A stretch of 64,000 bases of DNA from Pelorhabdus rhamnosifermentans. Lineage in GTDB: Bacteria; Bacillota; Negativicutes; UMGS1260. The translations under genes and the position numbers were made by a program. Of this stretch, positions 37,832 through 46,996 are shown piece by piece; position 1 is the first letter of the stretch, and each line of letters opens with the position of its first letter. The notes beneath the pieces are model-generated. The model ran no database searches, was not told the DNA's origin, and saw only the letters and a list, made by a program, of their open reading frames with translations. Where the stretch lies: positions 1-64,000 of the forward strand of contig NZ_JAHGVE010000024.1 of NCBI RefSeq assembly GCF_018835585.1. Direction: 5' to 3'.

Positions 37832-38524
37832 TTGAATGAGTATGGTGTATCTGCTGAAATTGCAAAAATGAAACCAATACGTGATATTATTTACGATTAT
37901 CTTCGTCATGCCATCCTTAATGGTGAGATTGCGGAGGGTGAGCGTATTGTAGAACGGGATTTTGCCGAAAAATTTGGGGCAAGTCGTACACCCCTTCGGG
38001 AAGCCATCCGTAAGCTTGAGATGGAAGGATTATTGGAGTATATTCCGCGTAAAGGCGCCATAGTCAAAGGACTCGGTTTAGCTGAAATTATAGAAATCTA
38101 TTCTATCCGCCAAGTTCTTGAAGTTTTAGCTTTTAAAGCTGCTATGTCGCACCTCTCCACAGTGGAATATGCTGCATTGACGTCTATTCTGGATAAGTTA
38201 GATCTTGTAGAAAAAAAAGGCGATGTTGAGGTAGTCATTAAAGGTTTGGAAAAATTTGATGAAATTGTCTTGAATGCTAGTAAGATGCCACAGTTAAAAG
38301 AGTTTATCCGGACGTTGCAAGAGTCAATTCGGCGGTTTCGCAAACTTAATGTTTCAAATGAAGTCCGTCGTACTGAGGCAATTAGTGAGCATCGAGCTAT
38401 ATTACAGGCTATGATGAATGAAGATATTCATTTGATGGAGCAGTTAGTTTCACAGCATGTCGAGCATGCGCGTCAGCAGTTGCTCAAATTGGTTACGAAG
38501 AAAAATGGCAAACCTTTGGTTTAA
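37832..38524 (+). CDS. GntR family transcriptional regulator (FCD domain)
   Basis: 230-residue FadR-subfamily regulator: N-terminal winged helix (IVERDFAEKFGASRTPLREA IRKLE region at about 35-65) and C-terminal all-helical FCD ligand domain (IYSIRQVLEVLAFKAAM, ISEHRAILQAM with metal-binding histidines). TTG 37832 follows AAGGGTG. Such proteins usually bind an organic acid. It sits upstream of a DcuC-like carrier and an aconitase-like hydratase, its likely targets; a palindrome between them is the likely operator. Confidence 0.92.
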   Translation: MNEYGVSAEIAKMKPIRDIIYDYLRHAILNGEIAEGERIVERDFAEKFGASRTPLREAIRKLEMEGLLEYIPRKGAIVKGLGLAEIIEIYSIRQVLEVLAFKAAMSHLSTVEYAALTSILDKLDLVEKKGDVEVVIKGLEKFDEIVLNASKMPQLKEFIRTLQESIRRFRKLNVSNEVRRTEAISEHRAILQAMMNEDIHLMEQLVSQHVEHARQQLLKLVTKKNGKPLV

Positions 38525-38564
38525 CATAAAGGTTTGTCATTACTAATAAGAGTTTTTTTATCTT

Positions 38565-38587
38565 AAATGGTATACCGTACACCGTTT
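38565..38587. promoter_or_regulatory. Palindromic operator for the GntR regulator
   Basis: A 23-base imperfect palindrome with half-site AAAyGGTrTAC around a central base, in the gap between gntR and the carrier gene. Geometry and GGTATAC core fit FCD-type GntR operators. Confidence 0.65.
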
Positions 38588-38685
38588 AAGATTTATCAAT
38601 TAATTCTATAAATTTTGATTTAGAATGAAGGTGATATAGTAGTTTTAACAGGCAAAAATAATTGATAAGAAGGGGGAGAAATCTT

Positions 38686-39954
38686 GTGTTATTGATTTTA
38701 GGTGGTATTATTGTTGTCGTTACAATTTATTTATTGATTAGGCAAGTGGAAACACGGATGGTTTTGTTTTGCTCAGGTTTAATCATGGCTACTATCGCCG
38801 GGAATCCCATGGCTGGATTTGATGCTTTTTCTCATGCTATGAAAGAAAACAAGCTTTTTGAATCTATTATTGCTGTCATGGGTTTTGCCATGGTCATGAA
38901 AGTGACAGAATGTGATAAACATTTGATTCATTTATTGGCTAAAGGATTAAAGCGAGTTGGACCTTTGCTTATACCAGGGGCAACGATTGTTACTTTGTTT
39001 ATCAATACATCGATTACAAGTTCGGCAGGTTGTTCCGCTGCAGTAGGATCCATTTTAATTCCACTCATGATTTCGGCAGGAATTCATCCGGCTATTGCTG
39101 GTGCGGCTATTTATGCGGGAACTTATGGAGCTATGTTTAATCCGGGATATGCACAGGTAGCTATTATTTCCGATGTGTCGCAACAATCGCCGATGGACAT
39201 TGTTGCCAATCACTTTATGCCTTTATTGGCTTGCGGGCTTATTGGCGCTTTTAGCTTATTATTTTTTGCTTATTTACGTAAGGAAGATAAGGGCTGTAGC
39301 ATATTTGACAAAAATGTCGAAAATGTGAATGAAGAGTTAAAGATTAATTTAATGCGTGCTATTGTGCCGATCATTCCGTTGGTCATTTTGATTTTGGGTA
39401 GTACAAATATGGTTCCGGCTTTTAAACCACTCGGTATTTCTCATGCCATGATTATTGGTGTATTTTGTGCCTTTGTTGTGACGCGTGTCAGCCCGGCAAA
39501 GATTTCAAAGGAGTTTTGGCAGGGGGTAGGAAATTCTTTCGGGCATGTTTTTGGTATTATTATTTGTTCCCTTGTGTTTGTAGGTGGCATGAATGAAATT
39601 GGGTTAATTAAGGCGTTGACAAATGCCATGATTTTCAATCCAGCCATAGCTAAAATAAGTTCGGCTTTTGGTCCGTTTATATTAGGAATTATGTGTGGAT
39701 CAGGTGATGCATCAGCTGTTGCTTTTAACAAGGCTGTAACAGTCGATGCGGCTCAATTTGGGTTGTCAGCGATGAATATGGGGAGTATGGCAGCTATTGG
39801 TGGCGCTTTAGGGCGAACGATGTCTCCTATAGCTGGTGGATTGATTATTTGTGCTACATTGGCAGGTGTATCGCCGATGGAAGTGGCTAAGCGGAATGCA
39901 CCTGGTATGGTAATTGCGTGTATTATTTGTATGTTATTGTTATTGTACCGATAA
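38686..39954 (+). CDS. DcuC-like C4-dicarboxylate carrier
   Basis: 422-residue membrane protein with about twelve hydrophobic segments, resembling the anaerobic DcuC family: FINTSITSSAGCSAAVGSIL in the first half and IMCGSGDASAVAFNKAVT in the second, which look like re-entrant substrate loops. It would move di- or tricarboxylates across the membrane. GTG 38686 lies seven bases after AGGGGGAG. It is followed after 36 bases by the hydratase gene, so carrier and enzyme are probably one operon under the GntR protein. Confidence 0.82.
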   Translation: MLLILGGIIVVVTIYLLIRQVETRMVLFCSGLIMATIAGNPMAGFDAFSHAMKENKLFESIIAVMGFAMVMKVTECDKHLIHLLAKGLKRVGPLLIPGATIVTLFINTSITSSAGCSAAVGSILIPLMISAGIHPAIAGAAIYAGTYGAMFNPGYAQVAIISDVSQQSPMDIVANHFMPLLACGLIGAFSLLFFAYLRKEDKGCSIFDKNVENVNEELKINLMRAIVPIIPLVILILGSTNMVPAFKPLGISHAMIIGVFCAFVVTRVSPAKISKEFWQGVGNSFGHVFGIIICSLVFVGGMNEIGLIKALTNAMIFNPAIAKISSAFGPFILGIMCGSGDASAVAFNKAVTVDAAQFGLSAMNMGSMAAIGGALGRTMSPIAGGLIICATLAGVSPMEVAKRNAPGMVIACIICMLLLLYR

Positions 39955-39990
39955 AATTCATTTTATACATTGGAAGGAAGCGTGATTTGT

Positions 39991-42321
39991 ATGGTGGAAG
40001 TTAAGAAGAAAGGTGTTTATTTACTTAAGGGCAAGGTACTCGTCGAAGATGCGGATCAATGTTCAATTGCTGAGGTGAATCATCATTTGGCTCAGGCGGG
40101 GTTATCTCCGCTCATTCAGGACAAAATAGAGCAAGAAAAAGCATGCACAGCAACGATGGCTTATGGAATTTTAAAGTCTCATAATGTAGCTAATGACATG
40201 AAAAACCTTCAGTTACGGTTTGATGCACTGACTTCTCACGATATTACTTATGTGGGAATTATTCAAACGGCACTTGCTAGTGGACTGAAGGAGTTTCCTG
40301 TTCCTTATGTGTTGACAAATTGTCATAATAGTTTGTGCGCTGTCGGTGGCACGATTAATGAAGATGATCACATTTTCGGTTATTCAGCGGCGAAGAAATT
40401 CGGTGGAATTTTCGTTCCACCTCATCAGGCTGTCATCCATCAGTATATGCGTGAAATGATGGCAGGCTGTGGTAAGATGATTCTTGGATCTGACAGTCAT
40501 ACGCGCTATGGAGCACTGGGAACAATGGCTATTGGCGAAGGCGGTCCGGAAATTGTGAAGCAGCTATTAAAGCGTACGTACGAAATCTCTCGTCCCGAAG
40601 TAATCGCCATATATTTAGATGGAAAGCCGAAATTGGGCGTGGGACCTCAAGATGTAGCGCTTGCTATTATTCGTGCTGTATTTAAAGAGGGAATTGTCAA
40701 AAATAAAGTCATGGAGTTCGTAGGACCGGGTATTTCAAATCTTTCTGTTGATTTTCGTAACGGTATTGATGTTATGACGACAGAAACAACCTGTTTATCT
40801 TCCATTTGGTGTACAGATGAGCAGGTTGAAAAATACTATAAGATTCATGGGCGTAAGGAGGCTTATCAAAAACTGGAGCCAGGCGAAGTGAGTTATTATG
40901 ATGGCCTTGTAAAGGTGAATTTAAGTAAGATCGAGTCGATGATTGCACTTCCCTTCCATCCAAGTAATGTATGGACAGTGCATGAACTGAATGATTATGG
41001 AGCAGATATTTTGCGCCAAGTAGAGTTAGAAGGGCAGCAAAAAATAGAGAATCCTCATTTGAAATTAAATTTAACAGAGAAGCTTGTCAATGGGCGGCTG
41101 AAAGTGGATCAGGGTATTGTTGCGGGTTGTGCTGGCGGTACGTTTGAAAATATTGTGGCGATGACAGCTATTTTAGGTAAGCAGAGTGTCGGTGATTTTT
41201 CTTTAAGTGTTTATCCTTCTAGTCAGCCTGTTTTTCTGGAATTAATGAATAATGGCTCTATTGAACAGCTCACAATTGCAGGTGCCAGCATTCGTTCAGC
41301 TTTCTGCGGTCCTTGCTTTGGTGCAGGTGATGTTCCAGCGAATAATGGCTTAAGTATTCGTCATACTACACGTAACTTTATTAATCGTGAAGGTTCCAAG
41401 CCTGTTGATGGACAATTGGCATCGGTAGCTTTAATGGATGCTCGTTCGATTGCGGCGACCGCTCTAAATGGGGGCCAACTGACAGCAGCTACGGATGTGG
41501 AATTTACTCCTTCGCAGCAGACTTATCAATTTAATAAACAAATTTATGACAATCGTGTTTATCAGGGTTTTGGTAAAGCAAATTCAGATGAAAAGCTTAT
41601 TTTTGGACCCAATATTATTTCATGGCCTAAAGTTCGTGCTTTACCGGAAAATTTGCTTTTGAAATTTGCTTCAGTCATTCATGATCCTGTTACAACGACA
41701 GATGAACTGATTCCATCAGGCGAGACTTCATCTTATCGTTCTAATCCTTTGCGTCTGGCCGAATTTACCTTGTCCCGTAAAGATCCTGCTTATGTGGGAA
41801 AAGCCAAGGCTATTCAGCAATTAGAAGTGAAACGGCAGCTGATTGCTGAAGGTGGGGCTATCGATGACTTAGCAAAAATATTTTTGCCGATTATAGATGA
41901 AGGACAGTCAGAGGAGCAGATAAAGCAGCTTGTGACTCATACTGGTTTAGGCAGCGTTATTTTTGCCATAAAACCGGGCGATGGCTCAGCACGCGAACAA
42001 GCAGCTTCTTGTCAGAGAGTACTTGGTGGAGATGCCAATATTGCTGTTGAATATGCGACAAAACGTTATCGCAGCAATCTTATCAATTGGGGAATGATAC
42101 CTTTTACAATTGCCAGTGACGACAAGGAAAAAATTAATGTAGATGATTTGCTGTATATTCCAGCGATTCGTCAGGCTATTGTGAGTGGCAAAGAAACAGT
42201 GACAGCTTATATTATTCATTCCGACAAGAAAACAGCCATTGAATTAATTATGCAAAATCTTTCGCAGGATGATCGTGATATCCTTTTATCAGGCTGCTTA
42301 ATTAATTATTATACAGATTAA
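39991..42321 (+). CDS. Aconitase-superfamily hydratase (YbhJ-like)
   Basis: 776-residue member of the aconitase superfamily. The iron-sulfur ligands are visible: one cysteine in VAGCAGGTFEN, and 59 residues later the CGPC pair in SAFCGPCFGAGD. GSDSHTRYGALGTM is the substrate-binding DSHT motif. The C-terminal swivel-like part (about 600-776) is present, with GDGSAREQAASCQR. Family members like YbhJ have no proven substrate. Start ATG 39991 is preferred, though the ribosome site GGAAGG is far; GTG 39982 is possible. Context suggests hydration/isomerisation of an imported carboxylate. Confidence 0.82.
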   Translation: MVEVKKKGVYLLKGKVLVEDADQCSIAEVNHHLAQAGLSPLIQDKIEQEKACTATMAYGILKSHNVANDMKNLQLRFDALTSHDITYVGIIQTALASGLKEFPVPYVLTNCHNSLCAVGGTINEDDHIFGYSAAKKFGGIFVPPHQAVIHQYMREMMAGCGKMILGSDSHTRYGALGTMAIGEGGPEIVKQLLKRTYEISRPEVIAIYLDGKPKLGVGPQDVALAIIRAVFKEGIVKNKVMEFVGPGISNLSVDFRNGIDVMTTETTCLSSIWCTDEQVEKYYKIHGRKEAYQKLEPGEVSYYDGLVKVNLSKIESMIALPFHPSNVWTVHELNDYGADILRQVELEGQQKIENPHLKLNLTEKLVNGRLKVDQGIVAGCAGGTFENIVAMTAILGKQSVGDFSLSVYPSSQPVFLELMNNGSIEQLTIAGASIRSAFCGPCFGAGDVPANNGLSIRHTTRNFINREGSKPVDGQLASVALMDARSIAATALNGGQLTAATDVEFTPSQQTYQFNKQIYDNRVYQGFGKANSDEKLIFGPNIISWPKVRALPENLLLKFASVIHDPVTTTDELIPSGETSSYRSNPLRLAEFTLSRKDPAYVGKAKAIQQLEVKRQLIAEGGAIDDLAKIFLPIIDEGQSEEQIKQLVTHTGLGSVIFAIKPGDGSAREQAASCQRVLGGDANIAVEYATKRYRSNLINWGMIPFTIASDDKEKINVDDLLYIPAIRQAIVSGKETVTAYIIHSDKKTAIELIMQNLSQDDRDILLSGCLINYYTD

Positions 42322-42393
42322 AATCGGTTAATTTATGAATAATGGATAATGATTATTCATGAATATTAAATTTAAAAATATTGCCAAAAGGGC

Positions 42394-42422
42394 TTGTTTT
42401 TTGTCTGAATGTCGTTTATAAT
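42394..42422 (+). promoter_or_regulatory. Promoter of the PLP-enzyme leader
   Basis: TTGTTT 42394, 17-base spacer, TATAAT 42417. It begins a transcript of about 370 bases before the first PLP gene. Confidence 0.65.
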
Positions 42423-42479
42423 CGAATTAAGGTAAGGTTTACTGAAAGAAGTAAAAATCCAGTGAGAAGGGTGAGTCCA

Positions 42480-42566
42480 ATGGGACAGGATGTTGTTTTA
42501 TATGACATTTTTTCACTTGGAGGTCATTCTGTTGTAAACTCAACTAGGGTTTTGACAATTAAATAG
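42480..42566 (+). CDS. Possible 28-codon leader peptide
   Basis: ATG 42480 with AAGGGTG six bases upstream opens a 28-codon frame rich in Val, Ser, Leu and Thr (MGQDVVLYDIF start, RVLTIK end). It lies between a promoter and an intrinsic terminator upstream of a threonine-synthase-like gene, the layout of an attenuation leader. No long run of one amino acid is present, so the regulatory idea is open. Outside this arrangement I see no other gene in 42322-42799. Two small hairpins (GCGTAA/TTACGC and ACGAT/ATCGT) lie between its stop and the terminator. Confidence 0.4.
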   Translation: MGQDVVLYDIFSLGGHSVVNSTRVLTIK

Positions 42567-42628
42567 TTTGATTTAGGGTGCGTAACAGTTTACGCCTCCA
42601 TACGATAATATCGTAAAGCTTATGACAA

Positions 42629-42657
42629 GAGGAATGCTCCGGCATTCCTCTTTTTTT
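42629..42657 (+). terminator. Terminator/attenuator before the threonine-synthase-like gene
   Basis: A perfect 9-bp stem GAGGAATGC / GCATTCCTC with a TCCG loop and seven T residues, about 140 bases before the next gene and 60 bases after the short leader frame. Confidence 0.85.
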
Positions 42658-42799
42658 ATAGTATAAGTGAATTGGAATTTTATAGAAAAAAATACAAACT
42701 ATAAGCAGGAGAATAGGTTTCCTATGTGTAATGTCTGAATTAACCTTTCAATTCAATTTTAATTAAAGGCGAGTTTTTTTGCGCAGGAGGTTAACAAGT

Positions 42800-44050
42800 T
42801 TGAGTTATGTCATTGGGCTTCGTTGTGTGAAATGTAGCAAGGAGTTTTTAAGTAGCTCAGTAGATTATTATTGTCCAGACTGCGGTTATCATGAAGGAAT
42901 TCTTGATGTTCTTTACGATTATGAAAAAATTTCTCGCGTACTTACGAAAGAAAAGTTACAAAACGACAGCAACCGTTCTCTATGGCGTTATTTACCACTA
43001 CTGCCGATTGAGCAGCCGGAATTACTCAGTCATTTACATGTGGGCTGGACGCCTCTTTATGAGGTTCCTCGTTTGGCTTCAGCACTTGGAGTACAGACAT
43101 GCTATGTAAAAGACGAAGGGCGTAACCCAACAGGGTCCTTTAAGGATCGGGCCAGTTCAATTGGTGTTATTAAAGCACAAGAGAAAAAAGCTGAACGCAT
43201 TACTTGTGCTTCCACGGGAAATGCGGCTTCTTCTTTAGCAGGATTTGCTGCTTCACAAGGTTTGCCTGCTACGATTTTTGTACCTCAGCGGGCACCAGAA
43301 GCTAAAGTAGCGCAATTACTTATTTTCGGAGCTCAGGTATTTTCTGTGCAAGGTACTTATGATCAAGCATGGGAACTATGTATGGAGGCCAGTCGCCAGT
43401 TTGGTTGGTATAATAGGAATTGCGCGATTAACCCTTATCTAATTGAGGGGAAAAAAACAGTATCTCTTGAAATAGCTGAGCAGTTTTTTGATCAACCAGC
43501 AGAAAAAATTCCTGATTGGGTTGTTGTGGCTGTTGGCGATGGTTGTACAATAGCAGGCGTTTGGAAAGGATTTAAAGAAATGCATCAACTTGGGCTGTTA
43601 CAGAAGGTGCCAAAAATTTTAGGCGTCCAAGCAGAAGGCTGTCAGCCGTTTGTTACAGCATGGAAAAATAAAACGGACCTACAGCCCTGTCTGGAAGGTG
43701 ATACACTTGCTGACTCTATTGCTGTGGGGTATCCACGGAATTTTTATAAAGGAATGCAAGCGGTTCTTGAGTCCTGCGGCGCTTATGTAGCTGTTCAAGA
43801 CGAAGATATTTTGCGTAGCATGACCACTTTAGCCCGGACTGCTGGAGTGTTTGGTGAACCAGCGGGTGTTGCCGGTGTAGCGGGTATTTTGAAAGCAAAA
43901 AAATTAGGATTTATTTCGTCTACGGATTCTGTTGTTCTCATTGTTACGGGTAATGGCTTAAAAGATATTCACAGTGCTATTATTGCCACTGGTTCAACGA
44001 CGAAAATTGAACCAACACTCGAAGCAGTCACAGCTGCTTTAAAGCAATAA
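42800..44050 (+). CDS. Threonine synthase-like PLP enzyme
   Basis: 416-residue fold-type II PLP enzyme of the threonine synthase family. The N-terminus has a zinc-ribbon pattern (CVKC ... CPDCG, about 8-33). The PLP lysine is in NPTGSFKDRASS; TCASTGNAASSLAG binds the cofactor phosphate. It could make threonine from phosphohomoserine, but the nearby unrelated catabolic genes and a second PLP enzyme just downstream make a threonine-dehydratase-like or other beta-elimination role possible. TTG 42800 lies nine bases after GGAGG. Confidence 0.8.
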   Translation: MSYVIGLRCVKCSKEFLSSSVDYYCPDCGYHEGILDVLYDYEKISRVLTKEKLQNDSNRSLWRYLPLLPIEQPELLSHLHVGWTPLYEVPRLASALGVQTCYVKDEGRNPTGSFKDRASSIGVIKAQEKKAERITCASTGNAASSLAGFAASQGLPATIFVPQRAPEAKVAQLLIFGAQVFSVQGTYDQAWELCMEASRQFGWYNRNCAINPYLIEGKKTVSLEIAEQFFDQPAEKIPDWVVVAVGDGCTIAGVWKGFKEMHQLGLLQKVPKILGVQAEGCQPFVTAWKNKTDLQPCLEGDTLADSIAVGYPRNFYKGMQAVLESCGAYVAVQDEDILRSMTTLARTAGVFGEPAGVAGVAGILKAKKLGFISSTDSVVLIVTGNGLKDIHSAIIATGSTTKIEPTLEAVTAALKQ

Positions 44051-44094
44051 TTGTTAAATGAATTGAATATAAATTGTTGAGGAGGTTTTTGAAA

Positions 44095-45453
44095 ATGCCA
44101 CAAATTCCTTTTTCACCTACTTATGAAGAGATGCTTCATCCGGAAAAAATTGCACCTGATGTTAGAAAAACTGCTTTGTCAGCGCTTAAGACCGATGAAT
44201 TGAATCCCATTAATTTATTTAATATTACTTGGAAAAGCAGTAAAAATAAAACGCGTAAAGTAGTTCTTCCTGCTGCGCTAACAGGCATTGAAGCCAATAT
44301 AGTTGTATTGCTTGGCTGTGGTTTTCCTTCTGGTTCCCATAAAGTAGGGCCCGCTTATAGTACTCTAATTGAAGGACTAGTTGATGGCGAAATTATTCCT
44401 GGCAAACATACTATTTTAGGGCCTTCAACAGGAAATTTTGGAATTGGTACGGCTTACATATCGAAGTTACTTGGTTTTCGAGCTATCGTGATCATGCCGG
44501 ATAATATGAGTAAAGAACGTTATGAACGCATTGAAAAATATGGCGGTCAATTAGAATTGACACCGGGGTCGGAATCAGATGTTATCTTAACATTGGAAAA
44601 AACGCATGAAATGATGAAAAATCCTGAGTATAAGGCTTTGGCTCAATTTGAGCTTTTTCCTAATTATCGCTTTCATCGTCATGTTACAGGAATAAGTGCT
44701 ATTGAGGCCGTTCAAAGTGTTGGCAATGGTCGTATTGCCGGATTTGTATCGGCTCCAGGATCAGCGGGAACACTCGCAGCAGGCGATCAAATAAAAGTTG
44801 CTTTTCCTGAATGCAAGATTGCTGCTCTGGAGCCTTATGAATGTTCCACTTTAGCCAATGGAGGGTGCGGTCAGCATCGTATTGAGGGGATTGGCGACAA
44901 AATGTGCACTCTTATTCATAACGTGCTGACAACGGATTTTGTTATTCTAATTAAAGATGAAGAAACCATTCAGGGATTGAAAATATTTCATGATGGTTTA
45001 GAGACGTTAGTAAAATTAGGGGTTGAGCGTGCTTTTGCTGAAGAATTAGCTCGTTCTTTTGGTCCATCCGGTATTTGTAACGTTATTGGCGCCATTAAGC
45101 TGGCTAAACATCTACGTTTGGGGCCAAATGATAATGTTGTTACAGTAGCAACAGATGGTTTTGATCGCTATCAGTCCGTATTGGAGGATCTTAATCAGCG
45201 TTATTTGGAAACACCTGAAATCGTTCTGGACCGTTGGGCGGTAGACATTTTCTTAAATGCCCAAGATGAGGATATTTTTGATTGCCGCAATGTCAGCCAT
45301 AAAGAACGGTTGTTTGCTCAGAAAGAATCTGATTGGTTGAAATTTGGTTATTCTAAAGGATATTTAGATTCTATGCGCGATATGAGTTTTTGGGATGAAC
45401 AATATAATAAAATTGGTCTCTATAATGGAAAAATAATTGAGAAACGGGTTTGA
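44095..45453 (+). CDS. PLP-dependent protein beta subunit-like enzyme (cysteine synthase fold)
   Basis: 452-residue fold-type II PLP protein. The likely PLP lysine is in FPSGSHKVGPAYST and the phosphate-binding loop in LGPSTGNFGIGTAYIS. It is longer than cysteine synthase (about 310 residues), with a C-terminal extension of about 70 residues that includes LDRWAVDIFLNAQDE. It matches a conserved but uncharacterised group I know only by the name PLP-dependent protein beta subunit. The start ATG 44095 follows GAGGAGG, 44 bases after the previous gene, so the two PLP enzymes are co-transcribed. Substrate unknown. Confidence 0.72.
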   Translation: MPQIPFSPTYEEMLHPEKIAPDVRKTALSALKTDELNPINLFNITWKSSKNKTRKVVLPAALTGIEANIVVLLGCGFPSGSHKVGPAYSTLIEGLVDGEIIPGKHTILGPSTGNFGIGTAYISKLLGFRAIVIMPDNMSKERYERIEKYGGQLELTPGSESDVILTLEKTHEMMKNPEYKALAQFELFPNYRFHRHVTGISAIEAVQSVGNGRIAGFVSAPGSAGTLAAGDQIKVAFPECKIAALEPYECSTLANGGCGQHRIEGIGDKMCTLIHNVLTTDFVILIKDEETIQGLKIFHDGLETLVKLGVERAFAEELARSFGPSGICNVIGAIKLAKHLRLGPNDNVVTVATDGFDRYQSVLEDLNQRYLETPEIVLDRWAVDIFLNAQDEDIFDCRNVSHKERLFAQKESDWLKFGYSKGYLDSMRDMSFWDEQYNKIGLYNGKIIEKRV

Positions 45454-45495
45454 ATTTTATTATAAGCTGAAGGATGAGGCGTTTCTGTTCAAAGA

Positions 45496-45524
45496 TTGTT
45501 TAACTAATGCGGGTGTGGTATGAT
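45496..45524 (+). promoter_or_regulatory. Promoter of the purine permease operon
   Basis: TTGTTT 45496, 17-base spacer, TATGAT 45519. The transcript would have a leader of about 127 bases. Confidence 0.65.
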
Positions 45525-45530
45525 ATAAAA

Positions 45531-45657
45531 GTTCAACAAAGCAGTGATGTCTTGTCTGTAGTAATGAAATGGTTGTAGCAATGGCGCTCGAAGATGAGGT
45601 TTGCTTGTCTTTTGGGCGTCTTTTATATCAAAATAAATCTAAAAGGAGAAGTGTATT
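45531..45657 (+). promoter_or_regulatory. Leader of the nucleobase permease gene
   Basis: About 127 bases between promoter and ATG. It contains a possible stem pairing GGCGC/GCGTC-type arms near 45575-45620 and ends with AAAGGAG. I do not see the conserved core of a guanine riboswitch. A purine-sensing RNA is possible but not demonstrated. Confidence 0.3.
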
Positions 45658-46986
45658 ATGTCTGATCAACGTCATCCAGTTCATGAAATATTGCCTTTTG
45701 GGCAAATGTTTACGTATGGCTTTCAACATGTCTTAGCAATGTATGCGGGAGCTGTTGCTGTGCCTTTGATTTTAGCAGGCGCATTACATTTACCAGTAGA
45801 TCAACTGATTTTTTTAATTAATGCCGATTTGTTTACTTGTGGACTGGCAACCGTGATTCAAACCATGGGATTTTGGAAATTTGGTGTCCGCATCCCTGTG
45901 ATTCAAGGGGTTACTTTTGCTGCTGTTACTCCCATGATCATGATTGGCAAGGTGCACGGTCTAACAGGGATTTATGGAGCAGTTATTGTGGGTGGGTTGG
46001 CTACTTTGCTTGTAGCACCCTATTTTAGTCGTCTCATTCGTTTTTTTCCGCCTGTTGTTACAGGGTCGATTATATCCATTATTGGTATTTCCCTGTTGCC
46101 AGTAGCGGTACTTTGGGTTGGTGGCGGTAATCCATCTTCGCCTGATTTTGCAACGGCACCACAGATTTCACTTGCTGGTATTGTACTTGTTATGATTTTA
46201 TGTTTTAATCGTTATTTTACTGGGTTCTTAAAAAATATTGCCGTGTTGTTAGGACTCATTATTGGTACAATCATGGCGATTCCCTTAGGTTTTGTGAATT
46301 TTTCTAGTGTCATGAAGGCCCAGTGGCTGGGGATGACAACGCCCTTTGCTTTTGGATTACCAACCTTTGATATTACTGCGATTTTTTCGATGGTTCTTGT
46401 CATGATCGTTGTAATGGTTGAGACAACCGGTGATTTTATTGCCATCGGTGAAATTATTGACAAACCAATTTCACAGGATGATTTAACAAGAGGACTGCGA
46501 GCTGATGGGCTTTCTACCATTTTAGGGGGGATTTTAAACTGTTTTCCTTATACTGCTTTTGCACAAAATGTCGGACTTATTGGGTTAACAGGTGTTAAAA
46601 GCCGTTTTGTTGTAGCAATGTCAGGCGTTATTCTTATGGTACTTGGTTTATTTCCGAAGATGGCAGCCATCGTGGCTTCCGTACCTGCTGCTGTTTTAGG
46701 TGGAGCAGGCTTGGTCATGTTTGGCGTTGTAGCTGCAAGTGGCATTCGGACGCTGGCGAAGGTAGATTTTAATGATTCACAAAATCTTATGATTGTTGCA
46801 GTTAGTTTAGCCATTGGCTTAATCCCTTTAGCTATGCCGGATTTTTATAATAAATTTCCTGAGTGGACGCAAGTCGTTATGCACAGCGGAATTACGGCAG
46901 GAAGTTTAACAGCCGTTATTTTAAATGCCGCTTTAAATTATGGTAAAGACCATAGTGACTTTACAACTTCTATTTCCGGGAAATAG
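45658..46986 (+). CDS. NCS2 family xanthine/uracil permease
   Basis: 442-residue membrane carrier of the nucleobase-cation symporter-2 family with about 12-14 membrane segments. The family motif is recognisable as AFAQNVGLIGLTGVKSR, with the substrate-site glutamate in VVMVETTGDFIAIGE. The next two genes, yqeC and mocA, belong to molybdenum-hydroxylase maturation. This makes xanthine or another purine the likelier substrate than uracil. Ten bases separate it from yqeC. Confidence 0.9.
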   Translation: MSDQRHPVHEILPFGQMFTYGFQHVLAMYAGAVAVPLILAGALHLPVDQLIFLINADLFTCGLATVIQTMGFWKFGVRIPVIQGVTFAAVTPMIMIGKVHGLTGIYGAVIVGGLATLLVAPYFSRLIRFFPPVVTGSIISIIGISLLPVAVLWVGGGNPSSPDFATAPQISLAGIVLVMILCFNRYFTGFLKNIAVLLGLIIGTIMAIPLGFVNFSSVMKAQWLGMTTPFAFGLPTFDITAIFSMVLVMIVVMVETTGDFIAIGEIIDKPISQDDLTRGLRADGLSTILGGILNCFPYTAFAQNVGLIGLTGVKSRFVVAMSGVILMVLGLFPKMAAIVASVPAAVLGGAGLVMFGVVAASGIRTLAKVDFNDSQNLMIVAVSLAIGLIPLAMPDFYNKFPEWTQVVMHSGITAGSLTAVILNAALNYGKDHSDFTTSISGK

Positions 46987-46996
46987 GGAGAATGTG

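Noticed and set aside
42381-42566. A 61-codon frame in the leader before the PLP genes
   Set aside because: Its upstream part has no ribosome site and overlaps the -35/-10 region; only the internal 28-codon frame has a plausible start.
46974-46986. ATTTCCGGGAAAT as a second Noc site at the permease stop codon
   Set aside because: It is one base shorter than the 14-base Noc site, so the half-sites are wrongly spaced.
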